DNA from: Plumapathes pennacea
Taxonomy: Eukaryota; Cnidaria; Anthozoa; Antipatharia; Myriopathidae
Reading direction: 5' to 3'
Assembly: GCA_964036295.1 (NCBI GenBank)
Contig: OZ038462.1
Coordinates: forward strand, 9,124,267-9,188,266
DNA: 64,000 bases
Shown: positions 10,381-21,413 of the stretch, one piece after another
Numbering within the stretch: the first letter of the stretch is position 1
Layout of the letters: every line of letters begins with the position of its first letter
Program-made: the position numbers and the translations under genes
Notes under the pieces: model-generated
The model's database searches: none
What the model saw: the letters and a program-made list of their open reading frames with translations, nothing else
What the model was told of the DNA's origin: nothing

Positions 10381-13300
10381 TGATAAGTACAAGGTTCTAG
10401 AGGAGGAAAGGCTGAGCAGGCTTCGTGAAGTCACCAAGGAGGGCTCACAGTACAGGAAAAGCAGAGCAAAAGAGCTATCCAAAGAAACTAACCGCAGGCG
10501 AAGGTGAGTGTGTAGACTACAATACAAAGCAGAAGAAGTAATTTATACACCATTTTATGTGTGATGTTTAGCCGTTTCACTTCCTGGCTCAGAATACAAA
10601 TTCTCCCAACCATGAGATAAGAAAATGTATGAGTGATGAAATGAGAATATTGAGATCTCAGTCTGTATGGCGTTGTATGTGTCTGTTGAAAGAGAAATTT
10701 TCAGTTGATTTATGGGTTCAACTTTTTAAATGCTGACCTGCAAATTCTCCCAACCTTTCGAGAAGAAGACACGACTTGTATATTGCTAAATTTATGGAGA
10801 ATCTATGGTTCAATTGGCTGTTTTTGCTGACCTTTTTCTTTGTGTTTGCAGGGCTCTTGATGAGCGGAAGAAACAGAGGGAAGTAGAAGAAGCCCAGGAG
10901 CGTGAGGCAGCCCTCGCTGAGCGGAGGAGACAGCAGCAAGAAGCCACAGAAAAGTTTCAGAAAGGGTCCTCAAGCAGGAAGAAAAGCAGCAAAACTGAAA
11001 TCAATGGAACAAGTGACTATCGGGGTCAAGGTATGAAGAGCTCAGTTAAATGAAACACCAGTCATTGAATTTAATAAATTTCCATTGGTTTGCCGTGGTG
11101 TGGACTCTTATTTACTACAATTTACATCGTCACATGGTCAAAATTAGCCATGGACTCACGAGGCGCTTTGCCAAATGAGTCCACAACAATTGACCATGTG
11201 ATAAGTAACATAAGTTGTGGTAAATAAGAGTCCACACCACGGCAAACCAGTGGAAATTTGTTCTTCAGCACAATATTTAGAAATATACAAAAAGGTTTTG
11301 CTGCATTCACTCTGTATTTCGCTGCAAAGCGGGATTTTACCACAACACACTAGTTTCTCACTCTCTGATTGGTGGATTTACCATGGTAGGTAAGAGTCCA
11401 GACAACGATGCTGACGCCAGCATGCCACACTTTGCAGCGAAATACAACGAAAGTTTCCTGTATTATTTTCTAAATATTTTGGTAAAAAACAAATTTCCAC
11501 TGGTTTGCCGTGGTGTGGACTCTTATTTACCACGATTTACGCGTCATCACATGGTCAAAATTAGTTGTGGACTCACTCGGCGAAGCGCCTCATGAGTCCA
11601 CAACATTTTGACCATCTGATGATGTAAATCGTGGTAAATAAGAGTCCACACCACGGCAAACCAGTGGAAATTTATTAATATTGTATCAACTTATTGTAAG
11701 GCTGATGTGGTGTTTAATGCTACAGTATAGGAGAGCATGCAGCATTCACATGAAAAGTGCAGGTTTTAAAGTAACTTTCAGTTGTCCCTGGACAACCACA
11801 AGCCATGTAGTTTGGTTGCCCCTTCCAACACTTTAGTTGTCCCACACCTCATATATCTGCTGCTGAGCCTGAATGAGCACTGGATGTTATGTTCACAACA
11901 ATCTTTCTCAAAGCCATTGTTTCCCCAAGGGACAGCACTGCACATTCAAATTTGATTTGGTTTTTTCAGCACGTTTTTAGTTGTCCAGGACAACCAATGA
12001 TTTCGAACCCTGCAGTATTAGTGAAGTTTTTAGTGTACTGCAGATTCACTGCATGTACCAGTACATGCAGTCATTCATGGAACACTCAGGAAATGTAGAG
12101 GGAGGGGTGGTCTGTAGCTCAGTGTATCTATGCAGACAATACTGTAGCTCCAAGATTTTTTAGAAAAAATATAGTTAACCCTTTCACTCCTGAGAGTGAT
12201 CAACTTCAATATTCTCCTTCAGTCCCTGATCACCAGAGATATATGATACAGTTTGGAGAATTTCTCACTTGATACTTTAATTTGGATGAAAGCTGATTGG
12301 ATTATCAATTCTCACTATATAACTCATACATTTCTTCTTGAATAGTTAGGAGAATTTGTATTCAGACTTGAAACTAAAAGTTTTTTTCGTTACCATACAT
12401 GTACATGTAGATTCTGCATTACCACTTCAAGATGGATTCCATGTCATCCGAGGTCACGTGGTAGAAATCAAGAATGGGCAGCGCATCCTGAGCGGAACAC
12501 CTGCGTTGGACGACGCTCTGAATCTTGTGTGGGGAGGGAGCACGCCAGCCGGCGTCCAACACGGAGACAACCGACTAGAAAGCCACGTACAGGATGAGCA
12601 GAAGTTATGGCACCAGGCAGGTCACTATCTAGAGAGCCCCCCTTTGGACAATATGGAAGGGGTTTTCTTCGCTAATAACTCTTTAAGACATCACTCAGGG
12701 AAGCTTAACCCTTCAGCAGCTAACGCTTCAGCAAACTTCTCCCCATTATCCTTCTCACCGCATGAGAAAGCAGGACTGGACGATTTAGCGCGAATCGCCG
12801 AGCACGAGAGGCTTAGGCAAGAGGCCATCTCCAAAGGGGGGCCTAAACTCGCCTTTATGAAGGACACCAATGAGCAGGAGCTCACAGAGGGGGCCCTTCC
12901 CACAACCATGGGAAGGGACTCCCCAGCGGGGAGCCTGACCAGCCTGGACAGCCTGGATGAGGTGCCAGAGTCGGAAAGTGTCTCCGAAGGGGCTTTGATC
13001 GACAAGGCAAAGGTCTCTGGTATTATTGTTAAGAGTGCGAGAGGTAAATCGTCTGGAAAGAGAAGGGTGACGTTCTCGGATAGCATCGAGTTTGATGATG
13101 GCGTTGTTGGCCAGTTAGTGACTCATCAGAAACAGAGCACCAAGTACTTCACGGCTCTTTACGCGAAAAGCGTTGCGGACAACTTGCAAGGCGTTTCTTC
13201 TGAAGGACAAGCGTCCAGACACGGGTCCAAATCAGTAACTACCGCTCCAAAGGAAAGCGCTTCTGAAAGGACTGTCGCTTTATCGCGAAGCCAGACTAGG

Positions 13301-16300
13301 AATACCACGACAACTTCAGCCATGGAAAACTCTACCGGAGCTGTGAAGGGAACTCCACTCGTAACACAGCAAAGTTCTGAAAAATCCTCAGCGGAATCAC
13401 TGGGTTTTTCCGTCACACACAGTAACCATCCAAGCGAGTGCGCTTCAAGGGCGAACGCTGTGCTTGCGTCAAGTCGAAGTGCAGGCTCAGCTGGTTTGAG
13501 AGCGCAGCCTGTAGTAAGCACAGGAGATCGTGGTTCTGACATGCAGCCCACTTTAAGTTCTCAAGGAGATGCGCTTAATCGCTACACCAGCCCTCAGGAC
13601 AGCTTAGAGATCTTGCGTGATAGTCTAGACGAGAATAGCCCTGAAGAGGCGTTGGGTGACTATGCCAGGAGCATGCTCGGAGGAAGGGGGCAAGATATCG
13701 ATCATTACTCCCCGGAAGCAAGCCAACAAAAGAAGCAAGACTTTGCTGAGGAAGGCGCTCAGACTGTAGAAGGGAGAACAGAAGTGGACGAGCTGAGAAA
13801 CGAAGGGAGCAGCCCCACAGTGACATATCATAGCAATCCTTTTTTCCATCCCGCCGTGCCAAGTGCTACTGTTAGTTCTGTGCCCTCCGCACAATCGCGA
13901 GTCACAATCCCAACTTCGTCCACCACGCCAAAGTCTTCCTCCACACATCCAGGCTTGTCAGTTGCCCAAGACTATTCTTCGACCGCATTTTCTGACTCTT
14001 CCGTGGCAACTTCCGTCGCACCACAAAACAGTCATATTCCACTTTCTGGTGTTTCTGCTGTCGAGAATGCTCGCCATAGTTCTCCTGTGCTGATGAGAAC
14101 TGCTTTCAACGCACCACAAGACAGTTCTGTTCCGCTGTCTGGTTTTTCTGCTGTCGATAATACCCACCAGAGCTCTCCTGTGGCGACAACCGCTTTCAAT
14201 GCAACGCAAGACAGTTTTACTCCATCTGCGCTTTCCGTATTTTCTGTTCCACCAGCGACAACAACTACAACAACGGTTATTGCATCCTCCACTCGTGCAA
14301 ATCCTCACCAACCCTTGCACACCAATGGAACGCGGTACCAAGTGAGCACAGATTCAGCATACACTCAACATACACGTGCCTCAGCTCAACCCAAGGTGGA
14401 AGTTACTTCTGCTTCGGATGCAAACCATGTTAAAGGTAGCCCTCAATATCCAATCCGAAGCTTTCCTTCACAGAGATACCCTGCACCGGTCGTATCCGAT
14501 CAGGCAAGTACTACATCAAAACCGTCGCTTCATTTGCCTGGAAGTGTTGCGAGCAAACAGTTTTCAGCGGTGAATCAGAATTCCGTGCGCAATGGTGGTC
14601 TGAGTGACAGCTCCAGAGGAGGAAACGGCGAGGATCGTAAGAAACTGAACCAAGCTGCGGTTAACGGCTCCAGATTGAGCTCAGCCGAGACTAAACCGCC
14701 TAGTCGAGCTGCAGGCCCAAGGAACAGACCCAAGGCGGTCAGAAAGACCACTGAAGTTAATAATTCAAAACCTGTGTCTTCTCAGAGAAGCGCTGTCAGC
14801 AAACGAGTTGTGAATGAACAAAGAACTAGAACTCAAGCGGGTTTCTCAAACGCCGAGAAGAGCTCAACAGCGAAGCAAGCGAGAGGAGTTAAGAGCGGGA
14901 TGAATGATGCTGGCTATGTGGACAGTCCGTCTCCTTCTGACGAAGATGAGATTATCAACAGCATCAGATGGAATATGGATAGAATCAACATGCGAGCCCG
15001 TTCAGATGCCGCGCAAAGTCACCACCAGAAGCTCATGGAGTCCCTCAAAGCCGATTTCGATTCACGCTCTGGAGCGTGGCAGGAAAAAGAGCCCTCGCCC
15101 GATGCTTTCGACAAAGGAGAGCCCTTACAAAATGGCCTGGATCCGACAAGGCTGCGAGTTGGCAGTGCGACACGAAGACTGCATCACCCGACGCCTGGCC
15201 GATCCCTTCCGATGGAGTCTCGGCAAGCAGTCGGTAGTGCATCGGTTAAGAGTGCAGGCACAAGAGTTAACAGCGGGAGGAACGTCGCGTCTCATGCTAA
15301 TCCAGGAGTTTACAGTTCTCCAAAGACAGTAACACAGGGTTTTGATGACAAAAGTGGGCAGAGTGTTTTTAGGAATGACTATGTTGGCAATACTGCAGCA
15401 GTATCCGGTGGAAGCTATTTATCTTCACATTCAAATTCAAACTCGAGTTTATCAAGTTGGACAGCAGCCCCACAAGTTCTAGAGCCGACTCACAGAACCT
15501 CGAGGCCTTACGGGACAATGTTTGTGAATCCTGATGCCGCAGATACCCCAGCTTACTCAAGCGTAAGGGAGAATGCTTTCGATCAACCAAATGTTCACTT
15601 GAAGCGATCCATGGCGCTCGATCGAACACCAACTGATGATGAGATCAACTTTCTGTGGGAGAGAGTTCGCACTTGCCTGGGAACTAACACAAAACAAACC
15701 GCGGGCTCAGATTCGTGCGTGGACACGATGCACGCACGACGCTCGCGTACCCACTCGGGACCAATGTCGCGACGCGAAGTATTCCAACCCAGTGGGTCTA
15801 TCACTCGGAACTCTCCTCTCGAGGACAGCCATCTCGCTCCGAACTTCTCCTCCGTGGGAGGCAGTACTGTTGGAGGACTGAGGCGTTATGGCTCTCACGA
15901 AGTGCTCAGGAGAAATGGCTCATCGGACAGTTTTGGTCTTCGGAGGCCGGCGCTTCTTCAGCAACGAGCGCAGAAGTCGCGGCAGTCTCAGCAGGGGAAG
16001 CCGCCCCTGCCGCGGCAACATAACCAAAACTTCAGCCCTGTGCACAGTAGAGGCACTCCCAGCCCGTCAGTCACTAGCAAAGGTAGGCCCAGTCAGAGAT
16101 CTCGCATATGATGTTTCAGAGCCCATTAGAATATACTCATTATGAGTTTTTATTTGAGTGGTCACACCTTCAGGTTTCATTTGACAGTTTAGGAGTTGGA
16201 AGTGAACACTGCTGCTAGATTGTATACTCATTGAGAGTTTTCATTTAAGTGCTCACATCTTTAGGTTTCATTTGGCAGGCCAGGAGTTAGAAGTGAACTC

Positions 16301-18229
16301 TGCAATGTGTGAGTGGTCACACCTTCAGGCTTCATTTTACAGTTCAGGAGTTTGAAGTGAACACTGCTATTAGAATGTACTCACTGAAACCTTTCATTTG
16401 AGTGGTCACACCTTTAGATTTAATTTGACAGTTCAGATTTTGACGCTACAGTGTACGTGTTCGTTCTCAGGTCCACAGCCGCTGTCGGCGCATGAAATGC
16501 GAGCGGTGATGAAAGCTTCAGAACAAACACAAGAAATGCTTCAACGGGGACAGCAAGACCATACACCAGAACAACAGTATCAACATAACTTACTGAGTGC
16601 ACGGAAAGCGCCAAGTGCGCTCTCACTAGAAGAACAAAGACTGATGGAGTCGCTGGACAGACTCAATGAAAGACTCAAAGGTGAGGAGAGTTGTGACCGT
16701 ACTTGTCAACTTAGAGAGCTATTCAGTGTTCTGAAGGTCACGTGTTGTATGTATGTATGTATGTATGTACGCACGGTACACAATACACGTGTGTATACAG
16801 TCAGTGTAATTACGCATGTACTGTATAATTTACGTATATCTTGTATGTACATACGCATTCATGTATGTGTTTGTATTTTTTTCTTGTTATATACAGCATG
16901 TATGTATATATGGTATGGTATTCAGTGTTCTGAAGGTCACGTGTTGTATGTATGTATGTACTCACAGTACACTATCTATATATTAGTGTAATTACTTATG
17001 TACTGATTTACTTATATCTTGTATGTACATACGCATTCACGTATGTGTTTGTATTTGTGTCTTGTTATATACAGCATGTATGTATGTATGTATGGTATGT
17101 TTATGTTTATGTAAGTATGTGTGTTCTGTCATCTGAAAGAACGAAGCATGATAGTTTACTTGTTGATGTTGGTATTTTCGTAACTCGTTTGTTTTCTTCT
17201 TACAGTTCAAGAAGCTGTTACCAGCAAATTAGCGCAGCACAATATGAACTCACGAGTAGCGAACAAGCCACCAACGGTAAGTAGTAAAAGAAGGAGAAGA
17301 ATGTGGGGGTGGGGAGGTAAGGGTGCGGAGGAGATATAGGGGATGGGAGGGGAGGGGCAAGATGAGGTGAAGGAGAAGAAGGTTAGATAAGAAGTAGAAG
17401 CAAAAGAGAGGTGAGAAAATAAAGAAGGGGCAGAAGAGGAGGATGAAGAACAGAAAAGAGGAAGTAGGGAAGCGAGAAACCTCAAAGGAAGAACATGAAG
17501 GCGACAAAGACAACGCCAGTCCGAGTAACATTCACACCAACAGGACCCAGTTGTTCAAAGCCCCAGCAGGCTAATCCATGATAATAGAAATTCTTTCTCC
17601 CAGTTATATGACCAACCAATTGCAAGGTTTTGATGAATAACCAACTGTACTAACTTTCTAGCTCAAAACATATCAAGGAAGTCCCTTCCGATTCTCAGGC
17701 TGAAAGATGACAAAAAGGGTTAGACCTAATCCACGGTTATCCTTATCTTTCTTTCAACAACTTGGCCCGGGGGCCTGGTTACGCTACCCCTGGGTTAGGT
17801 CTAAAGTTCTTAAGCCTGAAAATGGAAAGCTTTCAATCGAAAAATGACTTCCTTGCTGTGCTTTGAGCTAGAACACATTTTTTCGTTAGTCTTTGAACGG
17901 GACTCTGCAGTTTGTTGGCCAAAAGCATGTGAACGAATTTGTTTAACCGTTGACTAGCTTAATCAAGCTTTGAAAAAGCGGGCCCAAGGCTATAGTCGCT
18001 CAGTTACAGCAGCTTTAGCGGCAGCACTAATACATTAAGTTGTAGTTCCAACTTTTTGTACTGCAGGAAAGTCGTGCAGCAATGTGTAAAGATCATTGTG
18101 ATGCGCTTTCTTGTGTTGCAGGGACAAAACCGAACGGGAATTCACCAGCGAACATCATCAGCAAGTCGAGCAAACAGAAAACCACAGGTCACAGTTCCAG
18201 CCCCGAGGAATTACTCCAGCACTCGATAG
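10381..18229 (+). CDS. CEP126: CEP126-like centrosomal/ciliary protein (N-terminus not found)
   Basis: CEP126 (KIAA1377) is a centrosome and ciliary-base protein needed for microtubule organisation and cilium formation in vertebrates. Exons seen: 10381-10503, 10852-11030, 12411-16082, 16471-16680, 17206-17276, 18122-18229; phases agree throughout and give 1453 visible residues (human about 1117). Support: an N-terminal charged coiled coil (LEEERLSRLREV, KELSKETNRRRRALDERKK, EATEKFQK) matching the human LEEER...NRRKKAFEEKR...VTEKFQR block; DSALPLQDGF like human DSALPSALS; SLTSLDSLDE like SSIDSLEATE; and a C-terminal LSLEEQRLMESLDRLNERL matching human LSAEEQKILESLNDLSERL. The middle is low-complexity Ser/Thr/Gln sequence. 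The first exon here begins mid-codon after TTTAAAAG, so the ATG is upstream and unseen. The stop is TAG at 18227. Gene identity is confident; the exact 5' end is open. Confidence 0.85.
10560..10770. repeat. Dispersed repeat (TTTCACTCC family), copy 2
   Basis: Blocks AGCCGTTTCACTTCCTGGCT, ATTCTCCCAACC and ATGTATGAGTGATGAAATGA match the 2748 copy. It lies in the intron between the first two visible CEP126 exons. Confidence 0.5.
11077..11672. mobile_element. Compound MITE, GTGGTAAATAAGAGTCC family
   Basis: The ends are AATTTCCATTGGTTTGCCGT and its inverse, bounded by TTAATAAATTT / AAATTTATTAAT. Inside, the terminal palindrome occurs twice (about 11077-11262 and 11497-11672) around a shared core that also occurs at 371-628. 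It looks like two copies joined head to tail. It lies in the intron before the giant CEP126 exon. Confidence 0.8.
12175..12357. repeat. Dispersed repeat (TTTCACTCC family), copy 3
   Basis: The segment begins TTAACCCTTTCACTCCTGAG and continues AGTGATCAACTTCAATATTC, the same terminus found inverted at the GPCR stop codon (30070). It ends about 50 bp before the acceptor of the giant exon. Confidence 0.7.
12411..16082 (+). CDS. CEP126: Giant 3.67-kb internal exon of the CEP126-like gene
   Basis: This single exon encodes 1223 whole codons plus a split codon at each end. It has acceptor TACATGTAG and donor AAAG|GTAGGC. It holds almost all of the disordered middle region: RRVTFSDSIEF (15 to 20 residues like the conserved core of the human protein), three imperfect Ser/Val-rich repeats around SSVPLSGFSAVDN (about 14030-14260), and basic RNRPKAVRKTTE and LRRYGSHEVLRRNGSS blocks. 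Such large Ser-rich exons are normal for centrosomal proteins. Confidence 0.85.
16125..16440. repeat. Minisatellite, about 90-95-bp unit, four degenerate copies
   Basis: The unit contains GAGTGGTCACACCTTCAGG, TTTCATTTGACAGTT, CAGGAGTT and GAAGTGAACACTGC. It occupies the CEP126 intron between the giant exon and the LSLEEQ exon. Confidence 0.85.
16729..17110. repeat. Duplicated segment with (TATG)n microsatellites
   Basis: Two copies, each about 190 bp, start GTGTTCTGAAGGTCACGTGT, run into (ATGT)n, and share TGTATGTACATACGCATTCA. They lie in a CEP126 intron. Confidence 0.85.
17284..17490 (+). repeat. Polypurine tract (A/G on plus strand)
   Basis: About 200 nt are almost entirely A and G, with GGGGGTGGGGAGG and AGGGGAGGGGC blocks. 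The tract is in the CEP126 intron, immediately after the splice donor at 17277. Triplex or quadruplex formation is possible but not shown. Confidence 0.8.
17541..17768. mobile_element. TIR MITE in last CEP126 intron
   Basis: GACCCAGTTGTTCAAAG at the left end faces CTTTCAACAACTTGGCCC at the right end. No coding frame. A related terminus (GGTTGTTCAAAGCGC) is used by the element at 35847. Confidence 0.6.
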
Positions 18230-20030
18230 CAGTGTGATCACACAGAACTTAGGATGAGATAATCTGTACATAGTATTTATTTTGGATACCGCTTTGCTGT
18301 GCAACAGTTGTTTAAAAGAAACGCGTGCAGTAGGTCGTGATGGAGTTCAGGGGAACCTCCCCCAGGGGGTGGGGGGAGGGTAAGGGGGGCACTTGAATAA
18401 ATTTTGTCTGTGGAGGCTCCGCCCAGACTGTCCATCCTGAAGTCAAAATAGTGACTCTTTGATATGCATACCTTTAGTAACAAATTGTTTCTCTTTTTAT
18501 ACCTCTGAACAAGGTAACGCCAAAAAAATCCTCTCGCAAGAACTCGGCAACGCGGTATTTGCTTAAACTTCAATCTGGGTACGAGTTTTAGAAGTATGAA
18601 ATGCCAATACAATTTACCTTTTCTTAAACCTGAGGCTTGGAAATGGACCCCTTTCTTCCCCCCCTCAAAGACAAACAGACATGCAAAGTGTGTTGTGTGC
18701 CGGTGTGTAGAGTTGTCTGTAGGCTTCAGGACCTTGTACAGAAACTATAAAAAATAAATCCTCTCAATCGAAAAATGACTCCCGGTGTTTTCGGCTCCTT
18801 TAAACGATGCCGTGTTTTCTGTATCCTGCGATACTTATTTTGCCAGTCAGCGGTCACTTGAACATGTTGGGGGTGGGGGTAGTTGCCGTTGTCACTTGAA
18901 ATCTGACACGCTCTCTTGTTAGTCTTGGAAGAAAACGGTGCCGAAAGAAACTAGTTATACGATGCGTGAGCCCTCACTCCACCCCGCTACTATCCATTAC
19001 CAGGAGCCGGGCTCCTGCCATTAATACTTGGTATTTTTGTCATACCGCTGACCACTGGCAGTTGGGTTGCAGCCGCATCTCTCCATGCGAGTCCGTGTGC
19101 AGGCCCAACTTGTCTGCAGTCCGTAGATTACGGCAGATCCTCTCAGGTGTCTTATGGCTACACTGCGATTTGCGAAACTGGCAAGAACCTGGCTTTATTT
19201 TCCCCGTAAAGATCGACTATAAAATCACTCGGTTGCGTGGGTCGCGAGAGGCTGGGGGTGAGTCCCGTGCGCAGTTACATAACATCCTTGCATAACATCC
19301 ATTGCTGCTGGTGGCAAAATGCGGTAGGAATGAGGTAAGCTGGCGCTATTTAGCTGGATGTGAATGCCGTGTTTACACAAGACGCATCTTACTTTGGTAA
19401 GCATTTTACTGTGGTGAACGTATAAACGCGTGTTGAAGATTTTATACAAAAAATTCGGAAGAATAATGAAGGGTTTTATACCAGCTGCAATGTTTACCCC
19501 GTTAAGAAAGGTGTCTCTTGAAAACACGGCATAATCTGCTCTCTCAATTTATCTCGACGTTGTGTCCGTTCTCAGATGTAGCTGCTTCAAAACGAAAATT
19601 GATACGAAAGGATCGAAGTGTCCTTTTGTCTATGTATACAGCATTGCATCGCAGGTCTGCAGTACGACGTGTTATGTTAAGGCCTGGTTCAAATGTCGCA
19701 CTTCTGCCGTGTCGAGTCTAATTGAATTAGATTCGACAAAAGCCCGGCAGTGGTTTCAAACGTCGAAATAAATTCAAACTTTGTCACACTTATTATTACA
19801 AGGCGCAAGATTCAACATGGCAGATGTTTGACGTTTGAAGCAGGCCTAATGTTTGCTATATTTAGTCAATTTTTAAAGTGTATAGCCTTTATAGTTGGAG
19901 CAGGCAAGTGCAAGCTCTGAACTTCTGCAGCTCCATTGTACACAGATAACTACATGCAACTATGGACTATACTGTTAAAAAGTGTTAAGATTTTATGGAA
20001 TCTCGCCTTTCACATACATATTTCTTAATA
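18230..20030. other. Region after CEP126, no gene supported
   Basis: The CEP126 3' UTR probably runs to an AATAAA near 18755. A C/G-rich block lies at 18350-18400. Around 19010-19200 on the minus strand a broken frame reads SAVIYGLQTSW-ACTRTRM-ERCGCNP; its AC-x7-CxCNP spacing is like Wnt proteins, but frame breaks make this weak. No other coding signal. Confidence 0.4.
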
Positions 20031-20330
20031 AGCCTGGTTTCCATATGATCACTTTGATCACCCAAATCACCCCGATCGCCGGAATCGCTGCAACTGCCCA
20101 GATATTTTCATATGATTGTCTCCATTGTCTGAGGTGGTTTCCATTACAAACATTTCTACGGCCCCAATTGTCTGAGATAGCGAACTGGGGCAATCCTTGC
20201 AACAGCAATCACTTTGAACACCAGAATCACCAGTGACTGTGTTTCCACATAATTGCTTCAATCACCCTGATTATCCCACTAGTTTTGCAGACGACTGAAG
20301 CGATCCAGGCAATCATATGGAAACCAGACT
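20031..20330. mobile_element. 300-bp TIR MITE (first of three in a row)
   Basis: AGCCTGGTTTCCATATGAT at the left end and its inverse (ATCATATGGAAACCAGACT) at the right end differ at one position. TA lies close to both ends. The inside is rich in GATCAC / AATCACC motifs. Confidence 0.85.
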
Positions 20331-20333
20331 CTA

Positions 20334-20732
20334 GGGTGCAGTAATATGGGTAACAAAATTGTGCAACTTGTCAGGCAACATTGTTGTATTGCAAGTTGAA
20401 GACCAATGTTGCACGTATTACCACCCTTCGCTCAACTTGCTGCATAACAAAGTTTTGATGTTGCAAGTTGCAAAATTTTGTTGCAGAAGTAAAATGAACT
20501 TTGAGTTTGTTGCACATATTCCCAATGTTGTTGCAACTTGTCACGCAACAAAGCTCCTCAGCCACCACCTTGTATGTCAAATGTACAAATCATGCTGCCA
20601 AATTTCATGTCTGATTGCAACAGAGTCATGCTACAAGTTTTTATTGTTGCGTGAGCAGTAATACATGCAACAATCGCTCTTCAACTTGCAATGCAACAAG
20701 TTGCACAATTTTGTTGCCCCTATTACTACACC
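20334..20732. mobile_element. 399-bp TIR MITE (second of three)
   Basis: The left end GGTGCAGTAATATGGGTAAC is inverse to the right end GTTGCCCCTATTACTACACC, extended by AAAATTGTGCAACTTG on both sides. The inside has many GTTGCAAGTTG motifs. Confidence 0.85.
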
Positions 20733-20870
20733 TTCAGTTAGTAATATGTAACCTCAACAAAAGTTCTTCTGAATTTTTCTTGATCACAAAGGATAATATA
20801 TTTTTCATCAATTTCCAACAGAATTCATTTAAAATTATGATTTACTTTATGTACCATAATAGACCGAAGT

Positions 20871-21310
20871 TGCTGGCACACTAGGGGTCATGTCGCAGGG
20901 ACATGTAGCAAAAACAAAATCAGGTTCCATTAATATGCAGGGTCGTGTAGCAGGCACATGTAGTGGTGGCATGTACTGTACATTAGCAAGGACAAAGTCA
21001 CGACATGTATACATACACAAGAAAATGTAGCTGGGCATGCACCCCGGGACACAAGGCGGCAACCTGTCCCCTTGTCTGAACTAATTATTGTTTTAAATAA
21101 ATATGCAACAAAGTTTTTGGCAATTTCAACCCTAAGCCTATACCCATTTAACCTTCATTAGACATATTTTGCAGAAAAGCTGCGCACCCCATAAGAACGG
21201 CAATGCAACATGTATCCACAACACGTCCCTGCGACATGTCCCTGCGATGTACAGAACCCTATTTTGTCCCTGCTACATGTTGCTGCTACATGACCCCTAG
21301 TGTGCCGGCA
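20871..21310. mobile_element. 440-bp TIR MITE (third of three)
   Basis: The left end TGCTGGCACACTAGGGGTCA is inverse to the right end TGACCCCTAGTGTGCCGGCA. Subterminal ACATGTAGCA / TGCTACATGT motifs repeat several times. It ends about 100 bp before the start codon of the SLC16 gene. Confidence 0.85.
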
Positions 21311-21413
21311 CCTTGAAGTTATAAATTCCCCTAACGCTAGACGTATATTTTGTTTTAGACAGGTTGGAAGAATTATTAAATAAGATCCCTGGCTTAAAAT
21401 CAAAAGAGAAACG

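Noticed and set aside
12691..14341. Minus-strand open frames of 76-131 codons
   Set aside because: They are antisense shadows of the giant CEP126 exon and have no family similarity.
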